Source: Rhodocyclaceae bacterium (GTDB taxonomy: Bacteria; Pseudomonadota; Gammaproteobacteria; Burkholderiales; Rhodocyclaceae). Taken from it: a stretch of DNA of 64,000 bases. This document shows, in pieces, positions 55,516 through 64,000 of the stretch; within the stretch, counting starts at the first letter, position 1; each line of letters begins with the position of its first letter. The notes under the pieces were generated by a model. The model was not told the DNA's origin, did not search any database, and worked only from the letters and a program-made list of their open reading frames with translations. The translations under genes and the position numbers were made by a program. The stretch covers positions 62,001-126,000 of the forward strand of contig JADKDD010000002.1 in the NCBI GenBank assembly GCA_016718525.1. The letters are read 5' to 3'.

Positions 55516-56748
55516 TCATAAGTTTTTGCCAAACCACGCTTTCATCCTCAACAGCACTTGTTTGAAACTTGCCGGACTGCGTGTCGTTTGCCCGCGCTTT
55601 TGTTGTGCGACACCCTCAATCATCAAACCCATGGCTGTTGCATAACGCGGGTTGCGGACGAGATCACGCAAATTTCCTTCGTAATGCGGCATACCGAGTT
55701 TCACCGTGTTGTTGAAGACCTCCTCGCCCAGTTCGACCATTCCCGGCATTTGGGCGCAACCACCAGTCAGCACGATGCCAGCACGAAGCAAACGCACATA
55801 ACCACTGCGAACCAGCTCTTCTTGAACCTTCTGATAAATTTCCTCAACGCGCGGCTGAATAAATCCCGCTAACGTTTGCCGCGATAACTGACTCGAAGGT
55901 CGATCCCCGACTCCGGGAACTTCAATGGCATCATCGTTGTCGGCCATCTGTTGTAGCGCCACGCCATAGCGCAACTTGATATCTTCCGCATCCTGAGTGG
56001 ATGTTCTCAATGCAATCGCAATATCGTTAGTCAACTGATCGCCGGCAATCGGAATGATTGCCGTATGTCGGATTGCCCCTTGGGCGAAGATTGCAACATC
56101 GGTGGTGCCGCCGCCAATATCAACCAGACACACACCAACCTCTTTTTCATCTTCCGTCAGAACCGCGTAGCCAGAGGCGAGTGGTTGCAAGACCAGGTCA
56201 ACAACCTCAAGGCCGCAGCGATGGACACATTTGACGATGTTCTGGACCGCAGTCACGGCACCAGTCACTAAATGTACGCGCACGTCAAGCCGCCTTGCGT
56301 CCATGCCCAGCGGCTCCTTGACGCCATCTTGCCCGTCAACAATAAATTCCTGGACCAGCGTGTGCAGGATTTGATCATCAGCAGAAATCGGTGTCGCGTT
56401 TGCTGCCTCGATCGCACGCTCGATATCAAATGAAGTGATTTCCTTATCGCGCACCACAGCCATACCTGATGAATCCTTGCTCTTGATGTGGCTGCCGGCG
56501 ATTCCGGTGTAAACCTCCTTGACTTTGCAACCAGCCATCATTTCGACTTCGGCGATTGCCCGAGAAATCGAATTCACTGTCGACTCTATGTTGATCACCA
56601 CTCCACGTTTCAACCCGTTTGACGCTTGCGAACCGAACCCGAGAATTGACAAGCGACCTTCAGCGTCAAGCTCGCCAACAATCGCCACGATTTTTGATGT
56701 TCCTATATCCAGTCCGACGATTAAATCGCGCCGCAGTTCTCTACTCAT
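55516..56748 (-). CDS. ftsA: Cell division protein FtsA
   Basis: Actin-like membrane anchor for FtsZ, 410 residues. Seen: IVGLDIGTSKIVAIVGEL (phosphate 1), CLVDIGGGTTDVAIF (phosphate 2), GIVLTGGCAQMPG (adenosine), and a C-terminal amphipathic tail FKQVLLRMKAWFGKNL that would bind the membrane. Located 36 bp upstream of ftsZ in the usual dcw order. Confidence 0.95.
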   Translation of the reverse strand: MSRELRRDLIVGLDIGTSKIVAIVGELDAEGRLSILGFGSQASNGLKRGVVINIESTVNSISRAIAEVEMMAGCKVKEVYTGIAGSHIKSKDSSGMAVVRDKEITSFDIERAIEAANATPISADDQILHTLVQEFIVDGQDGVKEPLGMDARRLDVRVHLVTGAVTAVQNIVKCVHRCGLEVVDLVLQPLASGYAVLTEDEKEVGVCLVDIGGGTTDVAIFAQGAIRHTAIIPIAGDQLTNDIAIALRTSTQDAEDIKLRYGVALQQMADNDDAIEVPGVGDRPSSQLSRQTLAGFIQPRVEEIYQKVQEELVRSGYVRLLRAGIVLTGGCAQMPGMVELGEEVFNNTVKLGMPHYEGNLRDLVRNPRYATAMGLMIEGVAQQKRGQTTRSPASFKQVLLRMKAWFGKNL

Positions 56749-56792
56749 GCCTGTACTCGTTCCTGCCGATTGGCTGTTGAAGTCTTCATTAC

Positions 56793-57602
56793 TTATGCTT
56801 TTCCACGCGGGCGCACGGCAAATCCGTTCGGATACCGCATATCAACGACTTTCGTCAGGGCCTGAATTTTCGCTTGCACGATCGGGTAGGCGGCAGTGAA
56901 TCGCGCCAATCTGTCCGCGATGTTTTGCTTTGCCTGATCACGCCCCAATTCGAGAGTCAGTCCGTCATCAAGTTCCGCGCGCCATGCCTCGCGTGATGAA
57001 AGCACCAGATTTGTTGGCATTCTTGCAATCGGGCGCAAGGCGGAACTGATCTCGTGAAACCTGACTAAAACACGCTGCGCAGAATTTTCCGGTCCGACGA
57101 ATTCAGGTAGCGCGGCCGCTTCGCCACTCTCATCAAGGTCCGCGACAAAAACCTCACCATACGTATTGACCAAGCGTTGCTCCCCATCATGGGGAGTCCA
57201 CCGGGCGGCGGCTTGATGTTCTTCCAAGGTCAACTCAAGTGTATCCGGCCAGACCCGGCGTAGTTCAGCTTTGCGCACCCAAGGCAGGCTTTGGAAAGCG
57301 GCGCGCGCCGCAGCAAGATCGACGGTGAAAAAATTGCCTGCAATGGTGGTCTTTGCCACATAGTCGATTTGTTGAGACGACACCTTCGACGTTGCGTCAA
57401 CCAAAACCAGATGTCGCAACGAAAATGCGGGCAGTTGTTGCAACCAAATCATTACCGACCAGAGCAAAAGCAAACCGCCAACCGCGAAGAAAAAGTCGGC
57501 AATGAGATCCATTAGCGCGGGGCGATCCCATAGGCCTTCACTGGCCTTTAGCACGACTCTTGAATTTCGCGCGCCTTTGGCTGGCCGGGGCAAACTAACC
57601 AT
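56793..57602 (-). CDS. ftsQ: Cell division protein FtsQ
   Basis: Bitopic divisome protein of 269 residues: a cytoplasmic N-terminus, one membrane helix (about 32-54), a POTRA domain (about 58-128: FSLRHLVLVDATSKVSSQQI, VRKAELRRVWPDTLELTLEE) and the FtsQ beta domain. The tail MRYPNGFAVRPRGKA matches the family's VDLRYxNGFAVR ending. The first 8 bp overlap the end of ddl. Confidence 0.92.
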   Translation of the reverse strand: MVSLPRPAKGARNSRVVLKASEGLWDRPALMDLIADFFFAVGGLLLLWSVMIWLQQLPAFSLRHLVLVDATSKVSSQQIDYVAKTTIAGNFFTVDLAAARAAFQSLPWVRKAELRRVWPDTLELTLEEHQAAARWTPHDGEQRLVNTYGEVFVADLDESGEAAALPEFVGPENSAQRVLVRFHEISSALRPIARMPTNLVLSSREAWRAELDDGLTLELGRDQAKQNIADRLARFTAAYPIVQAKIQALTKVVDMRYPNGFAVRPRGKA

Positions 57603-58503
57603 GCCGCGCCTCCGTCAAAATCGCCAACACCAGATCCGAAAACTCTATCCCGGCAGCCTTTGCCGCAATCGGCACCAATGAGTGTCCGGTCATTCCGGGC
57701 GCAGTATTCATTTCGAGGAAAGAAAAACTGCCGTCGGCGCGCAAAATCAAGTCGCTACGCCCCCAACCGCGGCAGCCGAGGACCTGAAACGCGTGGACTG
57801 CGACGGTAAGAATTTGTGTTTCCAGATTCGGGTCAATCCCTGACGGACAGTGATAGCTGACAGCATCAGTAAAATATTTATTGTTGTAGTCGTACTTTCC
57901 TTCTGGCGCCTCGATACGCACCAACGGCAGTGCTCGCTCACCAAGCATTGATGCTGTCAACTCGACGCCGGTAACAAATTCTTCGGCAATCACTAGAGAA
58001 TCTAGGCTGTGCGCCAATTCCACGGCTGCAGCAAACTCTCCTGCCGAATTGACTTTCGTCACACCCAGCGAAGAACCTTCCCGTGCGGGCTTAATGATGA
58101 TCGGGAGACCCAGTGCCTGAATCACTTCTATTGCATTGGTTTCGGGTGTCAGTACGACATATTGCGGTGTCGGCACGCCGGACGCTGACCAGCACAACTT
58201 TGTCCGCCACTTGTCCATAGCCAACGCCGAAGCCATCACACCGCTACCGGTATAAGGGATTTTCAGGAGATCGAGGACACCTTGCACCGTGCCATCTTCG
58301 CCAGCTCCACCGTGCAGAATATTGAAGACGCGATTGAAACCCGATGCGGGAAGATCCCACAAGGCGCGGTCAGCTATGTCAAAGGCATGCGCATCAACAT
58401 CGCGCTGGCGCAATGCTGACAACACCGCCTGACCGGAAATCAAAGAGATTTCACGTTCGGCGGAAGTTCCACCCATCAACACTGCAACCTTACCAAAATT
58501 CAT
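57595..58503 (-). CDS. ddl: D-alanine--D-alanine ligase
   Basis: ATP-grasp enzyme of 302 residues making the D-Ala-D-Ala end of the peptidoglycan precursor. Signatures: VAVLMGGTSAEREISLISG, FNILHGGAGEDGTVQGVLDL, IKPAREGSSLGVTKV, CRGWGRSDLILRADG and FLEMNTAPGMTGHSLVP. In HGGAGEDG an alanine replaces the usual Pro or Tyr of HGxxGEDG. It overlaps murB by 4 bp (ATGA). Confidence 0.95.
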   Translation of the reverse strand: MNFGKVAVLMGGTSAEREISLISGQAVLSALRQRDVDAHAFDIADRALWDLPASGFNRVFNILHGGAGEDGTVQGVLDLLKIPYTGSGVMASALAMDKWRTKLCWSASGVPTPQYVVLTPETNAIEVIQALGLPIIIKPAREGSSLGVTKVNSAGEFAAAVELAHSLDSLVIAEEFVTGVELTASMLGERALPLVRIEAPEGKYDYNNKYFTDAVSYHCPSGIDPNLETQILTVAVHAFQVLGCRGWGRSDLILRADGSFSFLEMNTAPGMTGHSLVPIAAKAAGIEFSDLVLAILTEARHG

Positions 58504-59489
58504 TTGCTCGCTTTCACTTCAAACCGATCATCCAAGGCTTGACTGCCTCTTTCGCTACGCGGCATTTCGCCGACAATTCGCACTTCACGCATCAGTTCGA
58601 CACCTTGTTTTTCGAAAACCGCCGCCACAATTCGCCCGATTAGCATTTCTATCGCAGTCGCGCTTGCTTTGCCGTCTGGATTAACGATGAAATTCGCATG
58701 CTTTTCGGACACCTGTGCACCATCCAACCATGCACCTTTCAGACCGGCTGCCTCAATAAGGCGCGCGGCATGATCACCCGCCGGGTTGCGAAAGACTGAT
58801 CCAGCGTTCGGGTATTGCAGTGGTTGTTGCGCGATCCGGCGTTTCAGCAGTTCGCTAATGCGTTGTCGCGCCGTCTCAATTTCGCCGACCGGAAAGCGAA
58901 ACCATGCAGCAGCAAACACTTCATCACTCGCCGCATTCAATCCAACATGCCGGTAGCCGATAGTGAAATCCTCTCGTTGTCGAATGACCTTTTCCCCTTG
59001 TCGAGTGATCATCAAGACACGTTCGACGTAGTTCCATGTTTCGCCTCCGTAACATCCGGCATTCATGGTCAATGCACCACCGACGGTGCCCGGAATACCT
59101 GCCAGAAATTCGGCTTCTGCACGCTGATTATTGGCGGCAAAGCGTGCCAACTTTGGTGACGCTACGCCAGCCTCGGCATAGATCGTGCCGTCCGGCTCCA
59201 ACCGAAGCTCGCTCAATCCGCGCCGCACACCATGCATGAACACAACAGTCCCGTTGTATCCGCCGTCCCGCACCAGTAAATTGCTGCCAAGCCCAACGAC
59301 CATCAGCGGCTCGTCGTGACGCAAAGTCCGCATGAACCCAAGAAGGTCATCAAGATCCATTGGTAAGTAAGCCTGCGCAACGCTCCCCCCGGCACGCCAC
59401 GATACGTGCCTCGCCATCGGCTCATTGACCCTCAGCTCGCCACGCAATTTCTCGCGCGAACCAGAAAAGACACTGCTCTTAGTCGCCAC
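58500..59489 (-). CDS. murB: UDP-N-acetylenolpyruvoylglucosamine reductase
   Basis: FAD enzyme reducing UDP-GlcNAc-enolpyruvate to UDP-MurNAc; 329 residues from a GTG that overlaps the murC end by 11 bp. FAD region VVGLGSNLLVRDGGYNG, GIPGTVGGALTMNAGCYG, the catalytic serine in NAGSVFRNPAGDHA, and the AGLKGAWLDGAQVSEKHANF region are present. The frame runs upstream to 59537; starts in that part lie inside murC. First residues SSVFSGSREKLRGEL are not conserved, so the start is uncertain. Confidence 0.93.
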   Translation of the reverse strand: MATKSSVFSGSREKLRGELRVNEPMARHVSWRAGGSVAQAYLPMDLDDLLGFMRTLRHDEPLMVVGLGSNLLVRDGGYNGTVVFMHGVRRGLSELRLEPDGTIYAEAGVASPKLARFAANNQRAEAEFLAGIPGTVGGALTMNAGCYGGETWNYVERVLMITRQGEKVIRQREDFTIGYRHVGLNAASDEVFAAAWFRFPVGEIETARQRISELLKRRIAQQPLQYPNAGSVFRNPAGDHAARLIEAAGLKGAWLDGAQVSEKHANFIVNPDGKASATAIEMLIGRIVAAVFEKQGVELMREVRIVGEMPRSERGSQALDDRFEVKASK

Positions 59490-60876
59490 GAACGGCTTTC
59501 TGTACCTGGGCCGCAACATTGCCGATTGAACCGGCACCCATGGTGATCACAACGTCGCCATTCACGGCGAGCGCAATGATTGCCTTCGCCATGTCAGTGA
59601 TTTGGTCGACGAAAACGGGTTCAACACTCCCCGCGACTCGCATTGCGCGAGCTAATGCGCGAGCGTCCGCCGCAACGATAGGTTGCTCCCCTGCCGCATA
59701 CACTTCGGCGAGTAACAGCGCGTCAATCCCGCACAAGACCTTGACGAAATCATCAAAACAATCTCGGGTGCGGGTGAATCTGTGCGGTTGAAACGCAACT
59801 ACCAGCCGCCGCCCCGGAAACGCACCGCGTGCCGCAGCGATAGTTGCCGCCATTTCGACCGGGTGATGGCCGTAATCATCAATCAGCGTGAATGAACCTC
59901 CTGCGCAGGGCATCTCCCCGTAACGCTGAAAGCGCCGTCCAACACCGGTAAACCCTTCCAGTGCCCTGACAATCGCCGTGTCGTCAGCACCTACTTCCGA
60001 TGCCACCGCAATTGCTGCCAACGCATTGAGGACGTTATGTCGCCCGGGGAGATTAAGGACGATAGGCAAGCGCGTGACCTTGCCGTTAGTCCGTACGCAA
60101 TCAAAGCGCATCGTGCCGCCGTCTGCGACGATGTTTTCGGCACGCAGGTTTGCGGGGCCATCGATGCCGTAGGTGACAATTTGTTTCGCAATGCGAGGCA
60201 TGATTTCGCGCACGTTCGGGTCGTCACGGCAAAGTACTGCCACGCCATAGAACGGCAGGCGATGAAGAAAGTCGACAAATGCACTTTTTAATTGCTCAAA
60301 GTCGTGGCCATAAGTCTCCATATGATCGGCATCGATGTTGGTGACCACTGCAACCACCGGGGACAGAAACAGGAACGAAGCATCCGATTCATCGGCTTCG
60401 GCAACCAAAAATTCACCGCTACCGAGTTTGGCATTTGCACCCGCAGAATTGAGACGCCCGCCAATCACAAAAGTCGGATCGAGACCCGCTTCAGCCAGGC
60501 AACTCGCGATAAGGCTGGTTGTCGTTGTTTTACCGTGAGTACCGGCGATTGCCAGACCTTGCTTCAAGCGCATCAACTCTGCCAACATTTGAGCGCGCGG
60601 GACCACCGGCACGTTTCGCTCGCGTGCCCTGACCACCTCTGGATTGGTCTGGGCAACCGCTGTCGACACTACGACGGCATCTGCACAGTCAACGTTTGCG
60701 GCCAGGTGACCAACTACGACCTTGATACCTTGTGCCATCAGTCGTTTGGTGACCGCACTTTCCGTCAGATCCGATCCGGTGACCTCGAAACCTTGATTGA
60801 AAAGGACTTCAGCGATGCCGGACATTCCTGACCCACCAATGCCGATGAAGTGAATGTTTTTAACTTTATGTTTCAT
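59479..60876 (-). CDS. murC: UDP-N-acetylmuramate--L-alanine ligase
   Basis: Adds L-Ala to UDP-MurNAc; 465 residues. N-terminal HFIGIGGSGMSGIAEVL, ATP P-loop AGTHGKTTTTSLIASC, NIDADHMETYGHD, NALAAIAVA and the DDYGHHPVEMAATIAAAR region are all as expected. It overlaps murG by 11 bp. Confidence 0.96.
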   Translation of the reverse strand: MKHKVKNIHFIGIGGSGMSGIAEVLFNQGFEVTGSDLTESAVTKRLMAQGIKVVVGHLAANVDCADAVVVSTAVAQTNPEVVRARERNVPVVPRAQMLAELMRLKQGLAIAGTHGKTTTTSLIASCLAEAGLDPTFVIGGRLNSAGANAKLGSGEFLVAEADESDASFLFLSPVVAVVTNIDADHMETYGHDFEQLKSAFVDFLHRLPFYGVAVLCRDDPNVREIMPRIAKQIVTYGIDGPANLRAENIVADGGTMRFDCVRTNGKVTRLPIVLNLPGRHNVLNALAAIAVASEVGADDTAIVRALEGFTGVGRRFQRYGEMPCAGGSFTLIDDYGHHPVEMAATIAAARGAFPGRRLVVAFQPHRFTRTRDCFDDFVKVLCGIDALLLAEVYAAGEQPIVAADARALARAMRVAGSVEPVFVDQITDMAKAIIALAVNGDVVITMGAGSIGNVAAQVQKAVRGD

Positions 60877-61954
60877 GAGTCAACTCCTTGCACAGTTCGC
60901 TGCAGTGGCGAGCGACGGCATTGCTTGCGTTCGGCATTGCCAGGGCGTGAGCCTTCTCTGCCATTTGCGCAAGTTGCTCACGCGAAACCGAACTTATGAC
61001 CTTTAAACGATCAGGATTCAGTTCGGATTGCGGCAGCAGGAATGCTGCACCTGCGCGGGCCAGAAACTGCGCATTGGTGGTCTGATGATCGTCGACCGCA
61101 GCCGGAAATGGCACCAACAGACTCGCCACGCCCACCGCCGCGAGTTCGGCAATCGTTAATGCTCCAGCGCGGCAAATCACCAGGTCAGCCTCGGCGTAAG
61201 TTCTCGCCATGTCGGTAATAAACGGTACGCATTGGGCCTGCACCTGCAGGTCTGTGTAGAGCTTCTTTACCGCATTAACCTCGTGCGCGCCGGTTTGATG
61301 TATTACCAGCGGTCGATCATACGGCGCGATCAACGCCAGACCTCGCGGCACGGTTTCGTTCAACGCTCGCGCACCTAAACTGCCACCAAGTATCAAAATT
61401 CTTAATGGGCCTTGCCGCCCGGCATATCGCTGAGCCGGCAACGCATTGGTACCGACTGACACACCAGCGATCTGAGGCCTTACCGGATTGCCAACCCATT
61501 CGCCGCCTTTAAGTACATTCGGAAATCCGGTAAGCACCTTATCGGCGACGCGTGCCAGAACCCGGTTGGCCAGTCCGGCGACCGAGTTTTGCTCGTGCAA
61601 TATTAAGGGTATGCCCTTTAACACAGCCATCATCCCGCCCGGAAAACTGATGTACCCACCAAATCCCAGCACGAGATCTGGCTTGATTTGACCGAGGTGG
61701 AGATATGCTTGGTAGAACGCACGTAGCAAGTTGACCGGTAGAAGCAGCTTTCTAAACAATCCCTTGCCGCGAAGCGCCGAAAAACGGATCCACGCCATCT
61801 CGAACCCTCGCCCCGCGGTAAGTTTTGCCTCCATCCCGTCCGGGTTTCCCATCCAGGCGATTTTCCAGCCCTCCAACTCCAGGCGTTCGGCCACGGCCAA
61901 ACCCGGCATGATGTGTCCGCCGGTACCGCCTGCCATGATCAGCAACTTCTTCAT
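60866..61954 (-). CDS. murG: UDP-GlcNAc:lipid I transferase MurG
   Basis: GT28 glycosyltransferase of 362 residues that makes lipid II at the inner face of the membrane. MKKLLIMAGGTGGHIMPGLA, VLGFGGYISFPGGMMA, LHEQNSVAGLANRVL, ILGGSLGARALNETVP and CRAGALTIAELAAVG are the family motifs. The open frame extends to 62134 inside ftsW; the ATG used here overlaps the ftsW stop by 4 bp (ATGA). Confidence 0.95.
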   Translation of the reverse strand: MKKLLIMAGGTGGHIMPGLAVAERLELEGWKIAWMGNPDGMEAKLTAGRGFEMAWIRFSALRGKGLFRKLLLPVNLLRAFYQAYLHLGQIKPDLVLGFGGYISFPGGMMAVLKGIPLILHEQNSVAGLANRVLARVADKVLTGFPNVLKGGEWVGNPVRPQIAGVSVGTNALPAQRYAGRQGPLRILILGGSLGARALNETVPRGLALIAPYDRPLVIHQTGAHEVNAVKKLYTDLQVQAQCVPFITDMARTYAEADLVICRAGALTIAELAAVGVASLLVPFPAAVDDHQTTNAQFLARAGAAFLLPQSELNPDRLKVISSVSREQLAQMAEKAHALAMPNASNAVARHCSELCKELTHET

Positions 61955-63123
61955 ACCTGCTGACCTCGCATGAGTTGTCGGTTCTCCCAATCGATCCGAA
62001 GGACGATCCCAAGCGCGAGGCAGTTGGCCAGAATTCCCGAACCGCCAAAGCTCATCAAGGGCAGCGTAAGGCCTTTTGTTGGAAGCAAGCCCATGTTCAC
62101 GCCCATGTTGATGAAGCTTTGAACGCCTAGCCAAATCCCTATCCCTTGGGCAACCAGGGCCGGATAAACACGATCAAGTAGCAGCGCCTGACGCCCGATG
62201 GCAAAACAACGCTGTACCAGAACTGCAAACAGGCAAACGACGACGGTCACACCGACGAAACCAAGTTCTTCGGCAATTACCGCAAGCAGGAAGTCGGTAT
62301 GGGCTTCAGGCAGGTAGAAAAGTTTTTCAACGCTGGCCCCGAGGCCGACACCAAACCATTCTCCGCGACCGAATGCAATCAACGCGTGCGATAGCTGGTA
62401 GCCCTTTCCAAGCGGATCCTGCCACGGATCCATAAACCCGAAAATGCGCTCACGCCGATACGGTGATGACCATATCAGGATGACGAAGGCTATAGCCATG
62501 ACCACCAACAACACAGCAAATAACCTTGCATTTATCCCGCCAAGAAAGAGAATGCCGATCGCAATACTGACTACTACGACAAAAGCACCAAAATCAGGCT
62601 CGCGCAGCAACAACGCACCAACCAAAACCATGACGACAGCCATTGGTACGAACCCGCGTCGGAAACTGGTCATGTCGGTCAATTTGCGCGTGGTGTAGTC
62701 AGCGGCATACAGCACTGCAAAGAGTTTCATTAGTTCGGACGGCTGCAGGTTGGCCGGGCCCAACGCTAACCACCGCTGTGCACCATTGACCGAGCGTCCG
62801 ACATACGGAATAAGTACCAGCAACAAAAGCAAAACACCAAGCGCAAAAGCCCATGGCGATATCTGTTGCCATAATCGAAGCGGCACCTGAAACGCGACAA
62901 CGCCGGCGATTGTACCGATCACCAGAAATACGCTGTGTCGCAGCAAAAAATAGTTTGACCTGTGCCCGGTAAATCCGCTGCCTTCGGCCAGGGCGATCGA
63001 CGATGAGTAGACCATCACCAATCCCAGCAGCAGGAGCCCAAGTGCTGACCAAACCAGCAATGGATCCAGTTCGCCCGAGCTCTTGGCTTGTGCCATTGAC
63101 GGGTAAGTGGCGACTGAACTCAC
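61951..63123 (-). CDS. ftsW: Lipid II polymerase/division protein FtsW
   Basis: SEDS-family membrane protein of 390 residues with about ten helices. GLVMVYSSSIALAEG, NLQPSELMKLFAVLYAADYT, REPDFGAFVVVVSIAIG, GVGLGASVEKLFYLPEAHTD and KGLTLPLMSFGGSG are SEDS signatures; the catalytic Asp region is in YLPEAHTDF. The GTG start overlaps the murD stop as GTGA. Confidence 0.95.
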   Translation of the reverse strand: MSSVATYPSMAQAKSSGELDPLLVWSALGLLLLGLVMVYSSSIALAEGSGFTGHRSNYFLLRHSVFLVIGTIAGVVAFQVPLRLWQQISPWAFALGVLLLLLVLIPYVGRSVNGAQRWLALGPANLQPSELMKLFAVLYAADYTTRKLTDMTSFRRGFVPMAVVMVLVGALLLREPDFGAFVVVVSIAIGILFLGGINARLFAVLLVVMAIAFVILIWSSPYRRERIFGFMDPWQDPLGKGYQLSHALIAFGRGEWFGVGLGASVEKLFYLPEAHTDFLLAVIAEELGFVGVTVVVCLFAVLVQRCFAIGRQALLLDRVYPALVAQGIGIWLGVQSFINMGVNMGLLPTKGLTLPLMSFGGSGILANCLALGIVLRIDWENRQLMRGQQV

Positions 63124-64000
63124 AGCAAGCCCTTCACCTCAGTCACGAACACCTGGGCCCGGTGTTCATAGTTGCGGAACATATCGAAACTTGCGCAGGC
63201 GGGCGAAAGCAAAACCGCGTCGCCGGGCCTGGATAGCCGATGCGCACGATTTACGGCATCTCGCATATCGCTGGCCATCTCCATGGCGACGCCGCAATTG
63301 ACCAAGGTTTTCTCTATCAAGGGCCCGTCGCGACCGATCAATACTACCGCGCGGGCATGACGCTTAACCGCCTTTGTCAGGTGTGAGAAATCTTGCCCTT
63401 TACCATCGCCGCCGAGAATTACCACGACCTTGCGCTGCAGGCCTTCCAGCGCCGCAATAGTGGCACCAACGTTGGTACCCTTTGAGTCGTCGTACCAACA
63501 CACATTGTTTATCTCGGCAACTTTCTCAACCCGATGAGGCAAGCCATTGAATGTCTTGAGTGCCGGAACAAAACTGGCGGCTTCGTAACCTAGAGCGGTA
63601 CACAATGCCAGCGCAGCCAATGCATTCGAGGCATTGTGCAAGCCACTCATGGGTAATTCATCAATTGGCAAAAGGCGTTGCTCACCTTGCACCATCCACA
63701 GCACCTCGCCAAACTCGGCCAGACCGAAGTCTTGCGGCCTGGATGGCGCGTCGAGGCCAAAGCTGAGAGTTTGGCGGCCGGTCAGGGCCATTCGTTTGAC
63801 TCGGGTATCAGCACGGTTCAAGACCTGCACTCCATTACCCTGGAAAACACGGGCCTTTGTTGATGCGTATTCATTGAGATCGATATAACGATCAAGATGA
63901 TCTTCAGAAACGTTAAGTACGGTTGCGGCCGCCGCTCCCAAACTGATCGTCGTTTCAAGTTGAAAGCTGGAGAGCTCGAGCACCCACAAGTCCGGCAATT
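63120..64000 (-). CDS. murD: UDP-N-acetylmuramoyl-L-alanine--D-glutamate ligase, C-terminal part
   Basis: The 5' part is cut by the window end; about 293 residues are visible. MurD adds D-Glu to UDP-MurNAc-L-Ala. Seen are LWVLELSSFQLETT, NVSEDHLDRYIDLNEYASTK, GLPHRVEKVAEINNVCWYDD followed by SKGTNVGATIAALEGL, ILGGDGKGQDFSHL and LLSPACASFDMFRNYEHR near the end, all typical of the central and C-terminal domains. Confidence 0.95.
   Translation of the reverse strand, partial: LPDLWVLELSSFQLETTISLGAAAATVLNVSEDHLDRYIDLNEYASTKARVFQGNGVQVLNRADTRVKRMALTGRQTLSFGLDAPSRPQDFGLAEFGEVLWMVQGEQRLLPIDELPMSGLHNASNALAALALCTALGYEAASFVPALKTFNGLPHRVEKVAEINNVCWYDDSKGTNVGATIAALEGLQRKVVVILGGDGKGQDFSHLTKAVKRHARAVVLIGRDGPLIEKTLVNCGVAMEMASDMRDAVNRAHRLSRPGDAVLLSPACASFDMFRNYEHRAQVFVTEVKGLL

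Noticed and set aside
1..64000. CRISPR arrays, tRNA or rRNA genes, insertion sequences
   Set aside because: No regularly spaced repeats, cloverleaf-like segments, rRNA signatures, transposase genes or terminal inverted repeats were noticed by eye.

Overview
The window looks like a betaproteobacterial chromosome. Two conserved minus-strand blocks support this: a central-carbon cluster in the order tkt-gap-pgk-pyk-fba-purC, and a complete division/cell-wall run murD-ftsW-murG-murC-murB-ddl-ftsQ-ftsA-ftsZ followed by lpxC, a two-helix small membrane gene and dciA. A proteobacterial phosphoribulokinase next to tkt hints at a Calvin cycle, but no RuBisCO lies in the window. I could not compute base composition or run database searches, so the family is not assigned.

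Bases 1-29,700 hold a surface-polysaccharide locus, mostly on the plus strand. It begins with the 3' end of fcl, then two AlbA_2/RecG-like ATPase genes (the second a 5'-truncated copy), then gmd. Next is a pseudaminic acid operon: pseB, pseC, an aldo/keto reductase, a fused cytidylyltransferase/class III aminotransferase, pseG, a fused PseH/MaoC hydratase, and pseI. A flippase gene with an internal in-frame TGA and a LIC12162-family transferase gene with a one-base frameshift follow. Then come a methyltransferase, a GT4 glycosyltransferase, a LegB-type dehydratase with a nucleotidyltransferase and an SDR, a CDP-glucose module (rfbG, RmlC-like epimerase, rfbF, SDR), an AT-rich patch with GT2 enzymes and a Wzy-like polymerase, and a third GT2. 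On the minus strand, a polyprenyl-phosphate sugar transferase and an SDR-like protein close this part.

Bases 29,800-39,600 hold galE and the export machinery. A minus-strand yjbE-yjbF-[yjbG/yjbH/PAP2] operon encodes a small Gly/Thr-rich secreted protein, a lipoprotein, and a three-part fusion protein (GfcC-like, YjbH beta-barrel, PAP2 phosphatase). A strong terminator sits between yjbE and yjbF. Diverging from it are a large SLBB polysaccharide export protein and a Wzz/PCP co-polymerase without a kinase domain. This gives a Wzx/Wzy-type pathway: nucleotide sugars are made, assembled on undecaprenol by the priming transferase and glycosyltransferases, flipped, polymerised and exported.

Bases 39,660-64,000 are housekeeping genes on the minus strand except dciA: a 2-Cys peroxiredoxin, oligopeptidase A, purC, the glycolysis/Calvin genes, phosphoribulokinase, an M23 peptidase, lpxC and the dcw cluster, cut at the window end inside murD.

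The most notable signals are the PseH-MaoC fusion, which suggests built-in supply of an (R)-3-hydroxyacyl-CoA for N-acylation of pseudaminic acid; the cytidylyltransferase-aminotransferase fusion with a strong internal ribosome binding site; the YjbG-YjbH-PAP2 fusion; and two adjacent lesions in the flippase and transferase genes.
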